NCBI GenBank assembly: GCA_965228775.1
Contig: OZ245840.1
Span: forward strand, 4,216,001 to 4,280,000
DNA from: JANQMY01 sp965228775
GTDB lineage: Bacteria > Pseudomonadota > Alphaproteobacteria > JANQMY01
Length of the DNA stretch: 64,000 nucleotides
Direction of reading: 5' to 3'
In this document: positions 1 through 8,261 of the stretch, piece after piece
How the letters are laid out: each line of letters starts with the position of its first letter
How positions within the stretch are numbered: the stretch's first letter is position 1
Made by a program: the position numbers and the translations under genes
Notes under the pieces: model-generated
Told to the model about the DNA's origin: nothing
Databases searched by the model: none
The model's input: only the letters and a program-made list of their open reading frames with translations

Positions 1-1229
1 ACGCGCAGGGTCCAGCTTGCGCGGAAATAGCCGAAGACCCAGACCATATTGGGCACGCCCGTGAACATCATGCCGCGATAGGTGACGGTGTTGGGCCATT
101 CCACCGGTTCGCCATCAAGGTCGAAGGCGATGTCGCCAAGAACACTCAAGTTAAAGCCGGTGGCCGTGATAATGATGTCCGCTTCCAGTACCTCGCCGGA
201 TTTCAACAGGACGCCTTTGTCCGTAAACCGGTCGATTTCATCTGTGACCACCGTGGCTTTGCCCTTCGCGATCCCCTGGAATATGTCGCCGTCGGGCACA
301 AAGGCGAGGCGCTGGCGCCAGGGGAGATATTTGGGCGTGAAGTGTTTTCCGATGTCGTAATCGGTTCCCAGATATTCCTGAACGCCTTCCAGAAGTTCTT
401 GCTTGACGGTTTCCGGTTCTTCGAAACAACGGCGCGTGAATTCTTGCTGTTCGAAGAGGATCTGGCGCCGGGAAATTTCGTGTATCCATTCTTCTTGGAT
501 GTCCAGCATGCGCAGATGGTCGGCAAGCTCATTGGCATTCCGCCCCGCGCGAAAGTAGGTAGGAGACCGCTGCAACATGGTGACATGGGCGCAGTCGCCT
601 GCGATAGCCGGTACCAATGTGGCGGCGGTGGCGCCCGAACCGATCACCAAGACATTCTTGTCTTTGTAGTCCAGGTCTTCCGGCCAGGTTTGCGGGTGAA
701 CAATCTGGCCACGGAAGTCTTCCATGCCCTCCCATTCAGGCGTGTAGCCTTTGCCATGGTGGTAATAGCCTTGGCACATCCACAGGAAGTTGGCGGTGAT
801 GCGCACGGGCTCACCCGTATCGTTCCGTACACCCTCAATGGTCCATTGCTTGTCTTTGCTGGACCAATGGGCCGCGTTGATTTTGTGCTTATAGCGAATG
901 TGCGGATCGATTTCGTTCTCCTCGATCACCTCACCCATATAGGTCAGTATCTCCTGGGCGGTGGCGATGGGCGGCCCGACCCAAGGTTTGAACCGGTAGC
1001 CAAATGTGTAGAGATCGCTATCAGACCGGATGCCGGGATATTTATGGGTAAGCCAGGTTCCCCCGAAGCTTTCCAATTCCTCCAGGATTACAAAACTCTT
1101 GCCGGGGCATTGCTGCTTGAGGTGATAGGCCGCTCCAATGCCGGAAATGCCGGCGCCGACAATCAGCACATCGAAATGTTCTACCGCCGATTTGGAATCG
1201 GAATGGGGCACTGCCTCCGTGACACTCAT
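1..1229 (-). CDS. Flavin-containing Baeyer-Villiger-type monooxygenase (C-terminus cut by window edge)
   Basis: About 409 codons are visible; the gene runs off the left edge. Class B flavoprotein monooxygenases use FAD and NADPH to insert oxygen next to ketones or oxidise heteroatoms. Visible motifs are an N-terminal FAD-binding GAGISG near residue 25, the Baeyer-Villiger fingerprint FxGxxxHxxxWP (FRGQIVHPQTWP, near residue 165) and directly after it the NADPH-binding GSGATA. The ATG at 1229 has a GGAG 10 bases upstream. It is divergent from the two small flavin-type genes at 1458-2349, and a palindrome lies in the shared upstream region. The substrate cannot be read from the sequence. The family call is firm; true BVMO versus a related N-hydroxylase is slightly open. 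Confidence 0.9.
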   Translation of the reverse strand, partial: MSVTEAVPHSDSKSAVEHFDVLIVGAGISGIGAAYHLKQQCPGKSFVILEELESFGGTWLTHKYPGIRSDSDLYTFGYRFKPWVGPPIATAQEILTYMGEVIEENEIDPHIRYKHKINAAHWSSKDKQWTIEGVRNDTGEPVRITANFLWMCQGYYHHGKGYTPEWEGMEDFRGQIVHPQTWPEDLDYKDKNVLVIGSGATAATLVPAIAGDCAHVTMLQRSPTYFRAGRNANELADHLRMLDIQEEWIHEISRRQILFEQQEFTRRCFEEPETVKQELLEGVQEYLGTDYDIGKHFTPKYLPWRQRLAFVPDGDIFQGIAKGKATVVTDEIDRFTDKGVLLKSGEVLEADIIITATGFNLSVLGDIAFDLDGEPVEWPNTVTYRGMMFTGVPNMVWVFGYFRASWTLR

Positions 1230-1398
1230 CTGCTACAGCTCCAGAAATGACAATTTGTCAGATTTTGGCCAAATTCTCCCTGAAAGGCAAATGATCTATG
1301 TCAAAGCGGCAGAGGAATTTCTTGGGGGCCGGGCGGCCGGCATGGCCAGGTCGGCGGAAACGGTCCGATTTATATCGTAGAAATTCGGTATTAGGTCA

Positions 1399-1440
1399 TT
1401 GACATAATATTACCAGGATCCCAAATAGGTCGAAGACCTA
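1399..1440 (+). promoter_or_regulatory. Candidate promoter with overlapping palindromic operator
   Basis: A consensus -35 box TTGACA lies at 1399-1404. A perfect 6-bp inverted repeat TAGGTC-GAA-GACCTA follows at 1426-1440, and a further half site (TTAGGTC) is at 1391-1397. The palindrome sits where a -10 or start region would fall, as a repressor site would. The -10 itself is weak (AAATAG, 18-base spacer). The region separates the monooxygenase from the two small oxidoreductase genes and could control both. The regulator is unknown. Confidence 0.4.
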
Positions 1441-1457
1441 ATAATGGAGCTGTTAAT

Positions 1458-1883
1458 ATGCCAACCCCTTTCGCGAACGATGCGGAGCGCGATGCTTTCC
1501 TCGCAGAGACCCGCCAAGCCATCCTGATCACGCACCGTAAAGACAAAGCCCCCATGGGCGTCCCTGTTTGGTTTGATTGGACGGGGGACAAAGTTCTCAT
1601 GTTTGCCGACAAAAGCACCGCCAAAGTGCGCCGCATCACAAACGATCCACGGGCATCTGTTCTGATCACCAACAAGGTTGGCGAGAAAGAAAAATGGGTT
1701 GCATTTGATGGTGAGATTCAAATTTCCAATGATGGCGGGCTAGATCTGGCCAATCGATTGGCCGAGCGCTATTGGGGTCTTACCAATCCGGATCAGAAGG
1801 CAACCCTAGATCTGTGGAACCAGGCGTCGGAGGTATTCTGCTTGCTGACAATGGTTCCAGAGAAGATCAGAACTGGCGCGTGA
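1458..1883 (+). CDS. Pyridoxamine 5'-phosphate oxidase-related (split-barrel, FMN-type) protein
   Basis: 141 aa, matching short one-domain members of the PNPOx-like split-barrel family, which bind FMN, F420 or heme. The pattern is typical: an N-terminal helix, strands with an AILIT segment (residues 21-25), a P-G/V-P-V-W-F turn, a K-V-R-R-I basic helix and a D-P-R-A-S-V strand that normally contacts the cofactor phosphate. SD GGAG is 8 bases from the ATG. The next gene starts 19 bases later, so both are probably one transcript. The substrate is unknown; involvement in oxidation or reduction of the same compounds as the divergent monooxygenase is inference only. Confidence 0.75.
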   Translation: MPTPFANDAERDAFLAETRQAILITHRKDKAPMGVPVWFDWTGDKVLMFADKSTAKVRRITNDPRASVLITNKVGEKEKWVAFDGEIQISNDGGLDLANRLAERYWGLTNPDQKATLDLWNQASEVFCLLTMVPEKIRTGA

Positions 1884-1902
1884 TTGTCCTACGGAGGCGA
1901 AT

Positions 1903-2349
1903 ATGTCTAATCTCGCGTATAAAATACTTAACCCGGTGGTGAAGATCATTCTTCGGTCTCCGCTTCATGCGCTTATGAGTGCGAATACGATCATTCTTCA
2001 GTACACCGGTATAAAAAGTGGTCGTACATTTACATTGCCGGTTAGCTATGCACGGGCCGGAAACGAGGTCTTTTGTTTCACGGCCCGTTCCAACCGCTGG
2101 TGGCGTAATCTCGTTGGCGGGAAGACCGTTCGGCTGACCTTGGCGGGCCGAAACGTGAACGGCGTTACGGAAGTAGAAGCCGAGAACGAAACGGTCATCG
2201 CGGAAACGCTGGGTATGTTTCTTCGGGCAACGCCTCGGGATGCCGGGCCGTCTCAAGTACGGCTCGATGAGGACGGCACGCCGCATCCAGCCGATGTGAA
2301 GGAGGCTGCCAAAAGGCTGGTCCGCATCAAGATTGTATTAGCGGCATAG
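1903..2349 (+). CDS. Nitroreductase/quinone reductase family protein (DUF385, deazaflavin-dependent type)
   Basis: 148 aa. It resembles the Ddn/DUF385 family: an amphipathic N-terminus, then YTGIKSGRTFTLPVSYA (residues 32-48), an FCFTARSNRWWRNL segment (residues 55-68) and a conserved GRNVNG-type turn. Characterised relatives in actinobacteria use reduced coenzyme F420; proteobacterial homologues often have unknown cofactors. It sits 19 bases after the split-barrel gene, and the two small beta-barrel proteins probably act together. Start ATG has GGAGG about 9 bases upstream. The family call is good; the cofactor is not established. Confidence 0.7.
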   Translation: MSNLAYKILNPVVKIILRSPLHALMSANTIILQYTGIKSGRTFTLPVSYARAGNEVFCFTARSNRWWRNLVGGKTVRLTLAGRNVNGVTEVEAENETVIAETLGMFLRATPRDAGPSQVRLDEDGTPHPADVKEAAKRLVRIKIVLAA

Positions 2350-2364
2350 TCTTTGCGCCAACGG

Positions 2365-3861
2365 CTACTTCGCCGCCGCTTTGCGGCGGCGTATCCGTCG
2401 TTCAAGGCCACTCAACAGACGTTCGTGGCGGTCGGCCGTTAATGGGTAAGACCAGATCAGCGGTACTGCGAGGCCGTAAAGCGCAATTGGTCCCAGGCAG
2501 TAAACAAGCCGTAAGGCCAATACGCCTGCCTCTGTTGACCCCTCCACACCACCGGACGCGTGATAGCCAAGCAGGCCGACAATGTTCAGTGCGATACCTG
2601 TAAAGAACGCCGCAGCTAGTTTCTCCGACAAGCCGAGGACCGCAAAGTAGCTGCCCGCGCGGCGTCCGCCGGAACGGGCGGTTTCGATGTCCACCACATC
2701 GGCCAGCATCGCCAAGGGTAAAAATTGAAGGCCACCGAACGCAAAGCCTTTCATCAGGAAGAGACAGAAGAAAGCAAAGTAGTCGCCGTAGCCAAGAAAC
2801 AGATTGCACGCGCTCACAAAGCTCACAAACGCCAATGTGCCCAAGAAGGCTCTGTGCTTGCCGACGCGCCTGCCAAGCCAAAGCCAAAACGGAATGGCGG
2901 CAATACCGGCAATGAAGTAAAGAAAATAGGCCGCCCCGATTGTCGGTATGCCAACAATATCGCGGATGAAGAAAAGCGAAACCGCATTGCGCAGGCTTTC
3001 ACCGGAAATCACCAAGAAAGCGATGATGAGCACCCGCCGCATGGGGCCATTGCGCCACAAATGACGGAACCCTTCCATCAGCGGCACACGCTCCACGCCG
3101 CGCGACGGTGGTTCTTTGACGGTAAAGAGGATGAGGGCTGCCAGCAGAGGGGTCAGCACAATGATGGTGATCGCCAGCCAATACATGACGGGGCCAGTCA
3201 AAGCTGCCCGGTTCGATGGTGTGCGGTTCAATATGTCGCCGTTAAATGCGCCAATCATGTCGCGCCACACCGCCCCGAATATTTCACTGATGGCCCCGCC
3301 ATCCGCGACGATTTCGACAACCATGGGCACGGCGGCTGCCATCAACAGCCCGGCCAGTACGAAAAACTCGCGGGCGGCGGTTACCTGGCTGCGCACATGA
3401 TAGTTCTGCGAGAGCTCGGCGCCCCAGGCGCGAAAGGGAATTTGAATGACCGTGGCGGCGGCGAAGAAGGCCGTCAGCCAAAATAGGAAATAAAACAGGC
3501 CAACTCCCTCATCGGGGGCGAACAAAAACCACGTGGAAATCATCAACAGGGGAACGCCCAGGGCAATATAGGGTTTGCGGCGGCCAAACTTCGTCCGTCC
3601 CCGGTCGGAGATTTGCCCCATCAGTGGGTCGGTGACCACATCAGTCAACCGGGCCAGCATGATAATGAGACCGATGACCGATAGGGAAAAACCGAGATGC
3701 CCGGCATAGTGGGCCGGAAGCCAAATGGCGAGCGGATAGCCATAAATGGCGAGGGGGAGGGCAAGCGACCCGTGCAGGAAGATCGTCGACCTCGCAGGAT
3801 CCCGCTCTATAACCTCAGCATCATCGAAGTCTGAAACGTCCGTGCCCACATGTTGAGACAT
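2365..3861 (-). CDS. MFS transporter, glycoside-pentoside-hexuronide (GPH/MelB-like):cation symporter family
   Basis: 498 aa with about 12 hydrophobic segments, the usual size. The family signature is clear near residues 70-95: L-T-D-V-V-T-D-P-L-M-G followed by S-D-R-G-R-T-K-F-G-R-R-K-P-Y, the cytoplasmic loop 2-3 motif of GPH symporters. Homologues couple sodium or proton entry to uptake of sugars or other small polar solutes; substrate is not predictable. The gene converges on the DUF385 gene (15 bases between stops), with a pyrimidine-rich GC hairpin-like stretch around 2370-2395. It has its own promoter region at 3862-4023 downstream of the LysR gene, on the same strand. Confidence 0.85.
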   Translation of the reverse strand: MSQHVGTDVSDFDDAEVIERDPARSTIFLHGSLALPLAIYGYPLAIWLPAHYAGHLGFSLSVIGLIIMLARLTDVVTDPLMGQISDRGRTKFGRRKPYIALGVPLLMISTWFLFAPDEGVGLFYFLFWLTAFFAAATVIQIPFRAWGAELSQNYHVRSQVTAAREFFVLAGLLMAAAVPMVVEIVADGGAISEIFGAVWRDMIGAFNGDILNRTPSNRAALTGPVMYWLAITIIVLTPLLAALILFTVKEPPSRGVERVPLMEGFRHLWRNGPMRRVLIIAFLVISGESLRNAVSLFFIRDIVGIPTIGAAYFLYFIAGIAAIPFWLWLGRRVGKHRAFLGTLAFVSFVSACNLFLGYGDYFAFFCLFLMKGFAFGGLQFLPLAMLADVVDIETARSGGRRAGSYFAVLGLSEKLAAAFFTGIALNIVGLLGYHASGGVEGSTEAGVLALRLVYCLGPIALYGLAVPLIWSYPLTADRHERLLSGLERRIRRRKAAAK

Positions 3862-4023
3862 GCAGCGCCCTCCCTTTAATCTCCGTGCAGCTCCGTTACG
3901 GTGATGAACGGCCTTTGTTCTTTTCTAGGCCTTTCCCATGTTTCACTGGACTGTGCAAGCGAAGGCGTCCAATCGTATTTCCGTGATGACACGATAGGAT
4001 GGGACGATTACCGGTCTGGCGTC

Positions 4024-4941
4024 TTACTTGGTCGAGGCAGTTTGGGCCTTCTTAAGAAGTGTTGGCGCCATCTCAGCCGCAAAATCCTTGAACAACCGCA
4101 CCGGCCGGGTCATGTGCCGATTGCGCGGGTGCACAAGGGATAGGTCGATTGTGCGAAAGCGCCATTTGGGCAGCACTCTCACCAGTTTGCCTTCTGCGAT
4201 CAGATGAGGGGCCACAAGGGGCGGCAAATCCCCAATCCCAGCTCCCGCTTCCAATGCGGCCGCGAGGCCTGCAAAGTCATTCATTGCAAGGTGTGGCTTG
4301 AACGTGATCGTTTCATACGCATCGCCGCGCACTAAGGTCCAGCGATTGCGGCGATTCCAGAACGAAAACGCCAAAAGTCGGTGGTCCATAAGATCATTTG
4401 GCTTTTTGGGTTTTTTCTTATTTTCCAAATAGGCCGGACTGGCCACGAGTTGATGGCAGTAGCGTAGGAGGGGGCGCGCAATGAGGGCCGAGTCTTCAAG
4501 CGATCCGAGCCGGATTGAGAGATCAACACCATCAGACACATAGTCGACCAATCGATCGGTGACGAGCACATTGACGCTGACATTGGGATGGGATTTTTGA
4601 AATGCCGTTATGATCGGTACCAGGAAAGCATCTGAAATACTCGGTGGGGCCGACAAGCGTAAAGTTCCGCGTACCTCGGTGAGCTGGTCAGAAACCGTGC
4701 TTTCGACAGCTTCGTTGATATCGACACTGCGCTGAGCATGCAAGAAAATCTCACGGCCAATTTCGGTGAGCCTTAGGCTGCGCGTCGACCTTTCAAGCAG
4801 GCGGATACCGAGTTCGTTCTCAAGCTCTGCTACTTTTCGGCTGACTGTCGATACCGGCATGCGTAGCCGACGTGCAGCTTCGGAAAAGCTTTCCGATTCA
4901 ACCACCCGCGCAAACACCATCAAAGCGTTTAGGTCCGTCAT
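4024..4941 (-). CDS. LysR-family transcriptional regulator
   Basis: 305 aa, normal for the family. The N-terminal winged helix-turn-helix covers residues 1-60 (MTDLNALMVFARVVESESFS, then SEAARRLRMPVSTVSRKVAELE) and the effector-binding domain covers about 90-295. It is divergent from the NTF2-like gene and the zinc-type dehydrogenase (5054-6535), so those are the likely targets. The 112-base shared upstream region holds a palindrome and a 12-bp direct repeat. Inducer unknown. Confidence 0.92.
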   Translation of the reverse strand: MTDLNALMVFARVVESESFSEAARRLRMPVSTVSRKVAELENELGIRLLERSTRSLRLTEIGREIFLHAQRSVDINEAVESTVSDQLTEVRGTLRLSAPPSISDAFLVPIITAFQKSHPNVSVNVLVTDRLVDYVSDGVDLSIRLGSLEDSALIARPLLRYCHQLVASPAYLENKKKPKKPNDLMDHRLLAFSFWNRRNRWTLVRGDAYETITFKPHLAMNDFAGLAAALEAGAGIGDLPPLVAPHLIAEGKLVRVLPKWRFRTIDLSLVHPRNRHMTRPVRLFKDFAAEMAPTLLKKAQTASTK

Positions 4942-4945
4942 AATA

Positions 4946-4995
4946 TTTCCAAATATAGGAAAGTAATTTCGAATTATCGGGTCTAATTTCGAATT
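4946..4995. promoter_or_regulatory. Candidate LysR binding region: palindrome plus spaced direct repeats
   Basis: A 17-bp palindrome TTTCC-N7-GGAAA (4946-4962) lies just upstream of the LysR start. Two exact 12-bp copies of TAATTTCGAATT follow at 4964-4975 and 4984-4995, 20 bp apart, i.e. about two helical turns on one DNA face. This arrangement between divergent genes is what a LysR tetramer site usually looks like. Assignment to this regulator is inference. Confidence 0.45.
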
Positions 4996-5053
4996 TGAGA
5001 AGGTTTATGTTGGGCGCATCTATGTCGTTTGCGCCAAACTCCAAGAGGTCATC

Positions 5054-5524
5054 ATGAGAAACTGCCTTTCTGCGCTTTTGTCTGTTTTTGTCCTGGCCGC
5101 ATCGTGGCAGCCGGCCTTTGCCGACAAAAACGAAGACGTTGCCGCCATCAATGATGTTCTGTCCGCCTATGAGAAAGCCTTGAACGCGTCGAGTATCGAC
5201 GAAGTTATCTTTCTATATGCGGCGGATGCCGTGTTTATGCCCCAACACAGCGCGCCCCAAGTGGGACAGGAGGCGGTGCGCGCGGCGTATGCTGCTGTCT
5301 TTGAGGCCATTGATCTTGAGGTCAGCTTCACGATTGATGAGATCGTGCCAACAGGGGCTGGCTGGGCCTTTGCGCGGACCCGATCGCAGGGGAGTGTGAC
5401 GATCAATGCGACAGGCGAGATAGCATCGGAAGGTAATCAAGAGATCTTCTTGTTTCAAAAACAAGATGATGGGGTGTGGAAAATTGCATGCTATATTTTT
5501 ACCACGACCAACCCGCCACAGTAG
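5054..5524 (+). CDS. Exported NTF2-like protein (SnoaL/DUF4440-type)
   Basis: 156 aa. A Sec signal peptide is visible (residues 1-23, ending AFA), so the mature protein of about 133 aa is periplasmic. The rest fits one cone-shaped NTF2-like fold: an N-terminal helix with INDVLSAYEKALNA, a DAVFMPQHSAP loop typical of SgcJ/EcaC and DUF4440 proteins, then alternating strands ending in a WKIACYIF strand. Such proteins serve as small enzymes or ligand binders; no activity can be assigned. The next gene starts 12 bases downstream, so they are likely co-transcribed under the divergent LysR regulator. Confidence 0.75.
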   Translation: MRNCLSALLSVFVLAASWQPAFADKNEDVAAINDVLSAYEKALNASSIDEVIFLYAADAVFMPQHSAPQVGQEAVRAAYAAVFEAIDLEVSFTIDEIVPTGAGWAFARTRSQGSVTINATGEIASEGNQEIFLFQKQDDGVWKIACYIFTTTNPPQ

Positions 5525-5536
5525 TAGGGCATTACC

Positions 5537-6535
5537 ATGTCTGAAACGATGAAAGCGGCCGTGGTCTACGCGCCTGGCGGACCTGACGTCATCAAAATTG
5601 AAGCGCGTCCCAAACCTGTGCCTCAAAAAGGATGGGTGCTGATCAATGTAAAGGCGTTCGGCCTCAACCGTTCAGAACTGTTCACACGCCAAGGCCACTC
5701 GCCAGCATCCGCTGTCCAGTTTCCGAGGGTCCTTGGAATCGAAGCGGTTGGCGTGGTTGAAGACGCGCCGGGTGGCGAATTTGACCCTGGTGACGTTGTC
5801 GCAACGGCTATGGGCGGCATGGGGCGCTCTTTTGATGGTGGTTATGCGGAATATACGTCGGTCCCGGTAAAACAAACGCAAAAGCTTGAGACCACGCTCG
5901 ATTGGAAAGTGCTGGGTGCCATTCCAGAAATGCTTCAAACTGCTTGGGGGTCTTTATTCACGTCGCTACGCTTGGAAAAAGGTGAGACCCTACTCGTGCG
6001 GGGCGGCACCGCATCCGTCGGGCTTGCCGCCGCCGCTATCGCAAAACATCATGGCGTGACCGTGGCCGCCACAACGCGCAATCCGTCGCGTAAAGACCTA
6101 TTGATTGGTAATGGGGCAGCGCATGTTTTCATCGACAATGGCACAATTGCCGAAGAGGTCCGCCAGGTTTTTCCGGAAGGTGTGCATAAGGTTTTGGAAT
6201 TAGTGGGGACCACGACACTCTTGGATTCCCTGCAATGCGCCCGGCCCCAAGGCGCTGTTTGCATGACCGGCATGGTCGGAGACAAATGGTCCTTTGATGA
6301 GTTTAGCCCCATGGGGGCCATACCGACCGCCGTTTGCCTGACCACCTATGCCGGAGGCGCGGACGACTTTGTCCGTACACCTCTGCCGATGTTGGTAAAG
6401 CAAATCGAAACCGGCAGGCTAAGGCCCCGCATTGGCCGCGTTTTCACTCTGGATGAAATTATTGAGGCGCACCGGTGCATGGAGAATAATGAAGCGGCCG
6501 GCAAGATAGTGGTGCTAACTGACGAAAACCCTTAG
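5537..6535 (+). CDS. Medium-chain zinc-type alcohol dehydrogenase / quinone oxidoreductase family
   Basis: 332 aa. Quinone-oxidoreductase-like MDR protein: GroES-like N-domain (about 5-120) with KAFGLNRSEL, and a nucleotide-binding domain with a VRGGTASVGLAAAAIAKHHG stretch (about 153-172), matching the GxxGxVG pattern of NADPH-dependent quinone reductases. The cysteine/histidine ligands for catalytic zinc are not evident, so it is probably a zinc-independent enzyme. Downstream of the NTF2-like gene and divergent from LysR. Its stop codon overlaps the stop of the opposite-strand gene by 4 bases (TTAG). Confidence 0.85.
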   Translation: MSETMKAAVVYAPGGPDVIKIEARPKPVPQKGWVLINVKAFGLNRSELFTRQGHSPASAVQFPRVLGIEAVGVVEDAPGGEFDPGDVVATAMGGMGRSFDGGYAEYTSVPVKQTQKLETTLDWKVLGAIPEMLQTAWGSLFTSLRLEKGETLLVRGGTASVGLAAAAIAKHHGVTVAATTRNPSRKDLLIGNGAAHVFIDNGTIAEEVRQVFPEGVHKVLELVGTTTLLDSLQCARPQGAVCMTGMVGDKWSFDEFSPMGAIPTAVCLTTYAGGADDFVRTPLPMLVKQIETGRLRPRIGRVFTLDEIIEAHRCMENNEAAGKIVVLTDENP

Positions 6536-7248
6536 CCGTCGCCGTAAACCTTATCGAACGCTTTGCGCACGGCGGCTTTGGCCCCGGTCTGAAGAAAACT
6601 GCCATGGGCGCTGATTAGCGCGTCGAACTCCAGCGATAGAAGCCTTTCGAACTCTGGTTTCAGGGTCGCGCCTTCCGGCGTCATGATTTTCACCCAGATC
6701 GGACCAATGATGGTGGTTTTGGGAAAGCCGATGAACGGCATCAGCAGCCGCGCCGGTAAATTATTGTGCTTGTAGTCCCCGTAATGTTGGATCGAATCGC
6801 AGGTGGCGAGCAGTCCCTTGCCGGTCCTGAATAACAAGGCGGCCTCCGGCTGAACGGTTCCGTCAAAACAGAACAGCTCCGCGTTCGGAAAGGGCAATGG
6901 GCCACCTTCCGAGAGCTCATGGTCGATCGCCGGTTCCGTATAGGCGGTGCCACCGGGCCGGGTCCAAAACTCAGCTTTGTAAGTATCCACGTAATAAGGG
7001 TCGTCGACCCCGTGCAGCGGGCCGGATCGCAGCACATGCTTGACCGTCCCCATAGTATTCAGTTCCGCCTCGGACGCTTCATTCAATCGGATCGGATTGA
7101 CAAGCGTAAGGTCACCCTCATGACGTACAATGACCATGTTCCGGGTGATCCGCAGAATCGGATTCAGATTGATGGCTCCCCTCACCAGGAAAATGTCAGG
7201 GGCGATTTCTTCGATCGGGTCGTGGGGATAAATCGGTGGATAGGCCAT
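6532..7248 (-). CDS. Metallo-beta-lactamase-fold-like protein (DUF4336-like), hypothetical
   Basis: 238 aa from the ATG at 7248, chosen because AGAGAG lies about 8 bases upstream; the longer frame starts with a poor extension. The pattern 'DIFLVRGAI...RNMVIVRHEGDLTLVNPI' and later 'ATCDSIQHYGD' and 'LISAHGSF' resembles DUF4336 relatives of the metallo-beta-lactamase fold. The canonical HxHxDH motif is absent; the nearest equivalent is HGVDD near residue 85. Metal binding and hydrolase activity are therefore uncertain. Stand-alone gene, tail-to-tail with the dehydrogenase. Confidence 0.55.
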   Translation of the reverse strand: MAYPPIYPHDPIEEIAPDIFLVRGAINLNPILRITRNMVIVRHEGDLTLVNPIRLNEASEAELNTMGTVKHVLRSGPLHGVDDPYYVDTYKAEFWTRPGGTAYTEPAIDHELSEGGPLPFPNAELFCFDGTVQPEAALLFRTGKGLLATCDSIQHYGDYKHNNLPARLLMPFIGFPKTTIIGPIWVKIMTPEGATLKPEFERLLSLEFDALISAHGSFLQTGAKAAVRKAFDKVYGDG

Positions 7249-7504
7249 GAAAATCTCTCTTTTTAAAATATTGGGCCCTGCACTGGTCATCACCGTAGCA
7301 GCCGAATCTCACGGCTGCCTAGGCGCGTAAGGACACCATGCTGTCGCTTTCTTGCAGCTGTGGAGCCCGGCGTTTGTACGGCTTCCAGAAAAATGCCCAT
7401 GTTGTGTAACCAATCGGCGCGTCATCGCATCAGAAGAACAGGCGATCGGGTGCCCAACGGCGAGCGGGGTGCAGTTGGGCATGCGGTCAGACGGAGAATT
7501 TTTT

Positions 7505-8242
7505 ATGCGATTTCAAGGATTTATTGACAAGATGAGACGAAAGAAGCGAATTCTGGTGGTCAGCGATCATCCAGGAAGCGGGCCCGCCTTGTGCCGCCGA
7601 TTGGAAGAGAACAAGTTTGCAGCGGATCTTGCCGACTCACTTGAGGCAACGCTTTCCTATATGGACAAGAACGTTCCCGACCTCATTCTCATCGAAGAGC
7701 ATGGGCCCGATTTTTCCGCGCGTGTGCTCAGCCGAAAGCTGCGGTCTTTCGATGTGCGGTGTCCCATTATTGTTTTGTCCTCCGCAGCCGCAGACGAGGA
7801 AATCATTTCCTGCCTTAATGCCGGTGCAAATGATTATATGGTTCAGCCCTATTCCTTTCCGGTGCTGTTGGCGCGGGCGCGGGTGCACATGCGCAGCGCC
7901 GAACGAAACGATCATGCCATTCTTCGTATTGGCCATTTGTTCTTCAAACCCTCCGCCCAGGTGGTGATCGACGAAGACGGCCGCCGTACGAAGCTGACCA
8001 ACAAGGAATCAAAAATCCTGGTTCATCTGTACCGCGCGGAAGAAAAACTGGTCAGTAAACAGATATTATTGCAGGAGATTTGGGACTACCGGCCAAACCT
8101 CACCACACACACGCTCGAAACGCATATTTATCGGCTGCGTCAGAAGATCGAGCGCGACCCCGCCAACGCCCGTATTCTGTTGCGCGGTTCCGGCGGTTAC
8201 CGCCTAGCCCCTGGCAGTACGGGCGAACTCTGCACCGTGTAA
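7505..8242 (+). CDS. OmpR/PhoB-type DNA-binding response regulator with degenerate receiver
   Basis: 245 aa from the ATG at 7505 (GGAG 8 bases upstream); a longer frame from 7352 adds a non-conserved leader. The N-terminal receiver domain (about 12-125) is followed by a winged-helix trans_reg_C domain (about 135-238) with THTLETHIYRLRQKIE and a GGYRL terminal hairpin. The receiver lacks key residues. The first acidic pair reads SD, the phospho-acceptor Asp position after DLILI is Glu, and the conserved Lys before the cis-Pro is Gln (MVQPYSF). It probably works without phosphorylation or in a fixed state. No kinase gene is adjacent. Confidence 0.85.
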   Translation: MRFQGFIDKMRRKKRILVVSDHPGSGPALCRRLEENKFAADLADSLEATLSYMDKNVPDLILIEEHGPDFSARVLSRKLRSFDVRCPIIVLSSAAADEEIISCLNAGANDYMVQPYSFPVLLARARVHMRSAERNDHAILRIGHLFFKPSAQVVIDEDGRRTKLTNKESKILVHLYRAEEKLVSKQILLQEIWDYRPNLTTHTLETHIYRLRQKIERDPANARILLRGSGGYRLAPGSTGELCTV

Positions 8243-8261
8243 ACACAAGGAGACTGGCAGC

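Noticed and set aside
342..1250. 302-codon plus-strand frame over the monooxygenase
   Set aside because: It mirrors a minus-strand gene that has clear FAD, NADPH and Baeyer-Villiger motifs.
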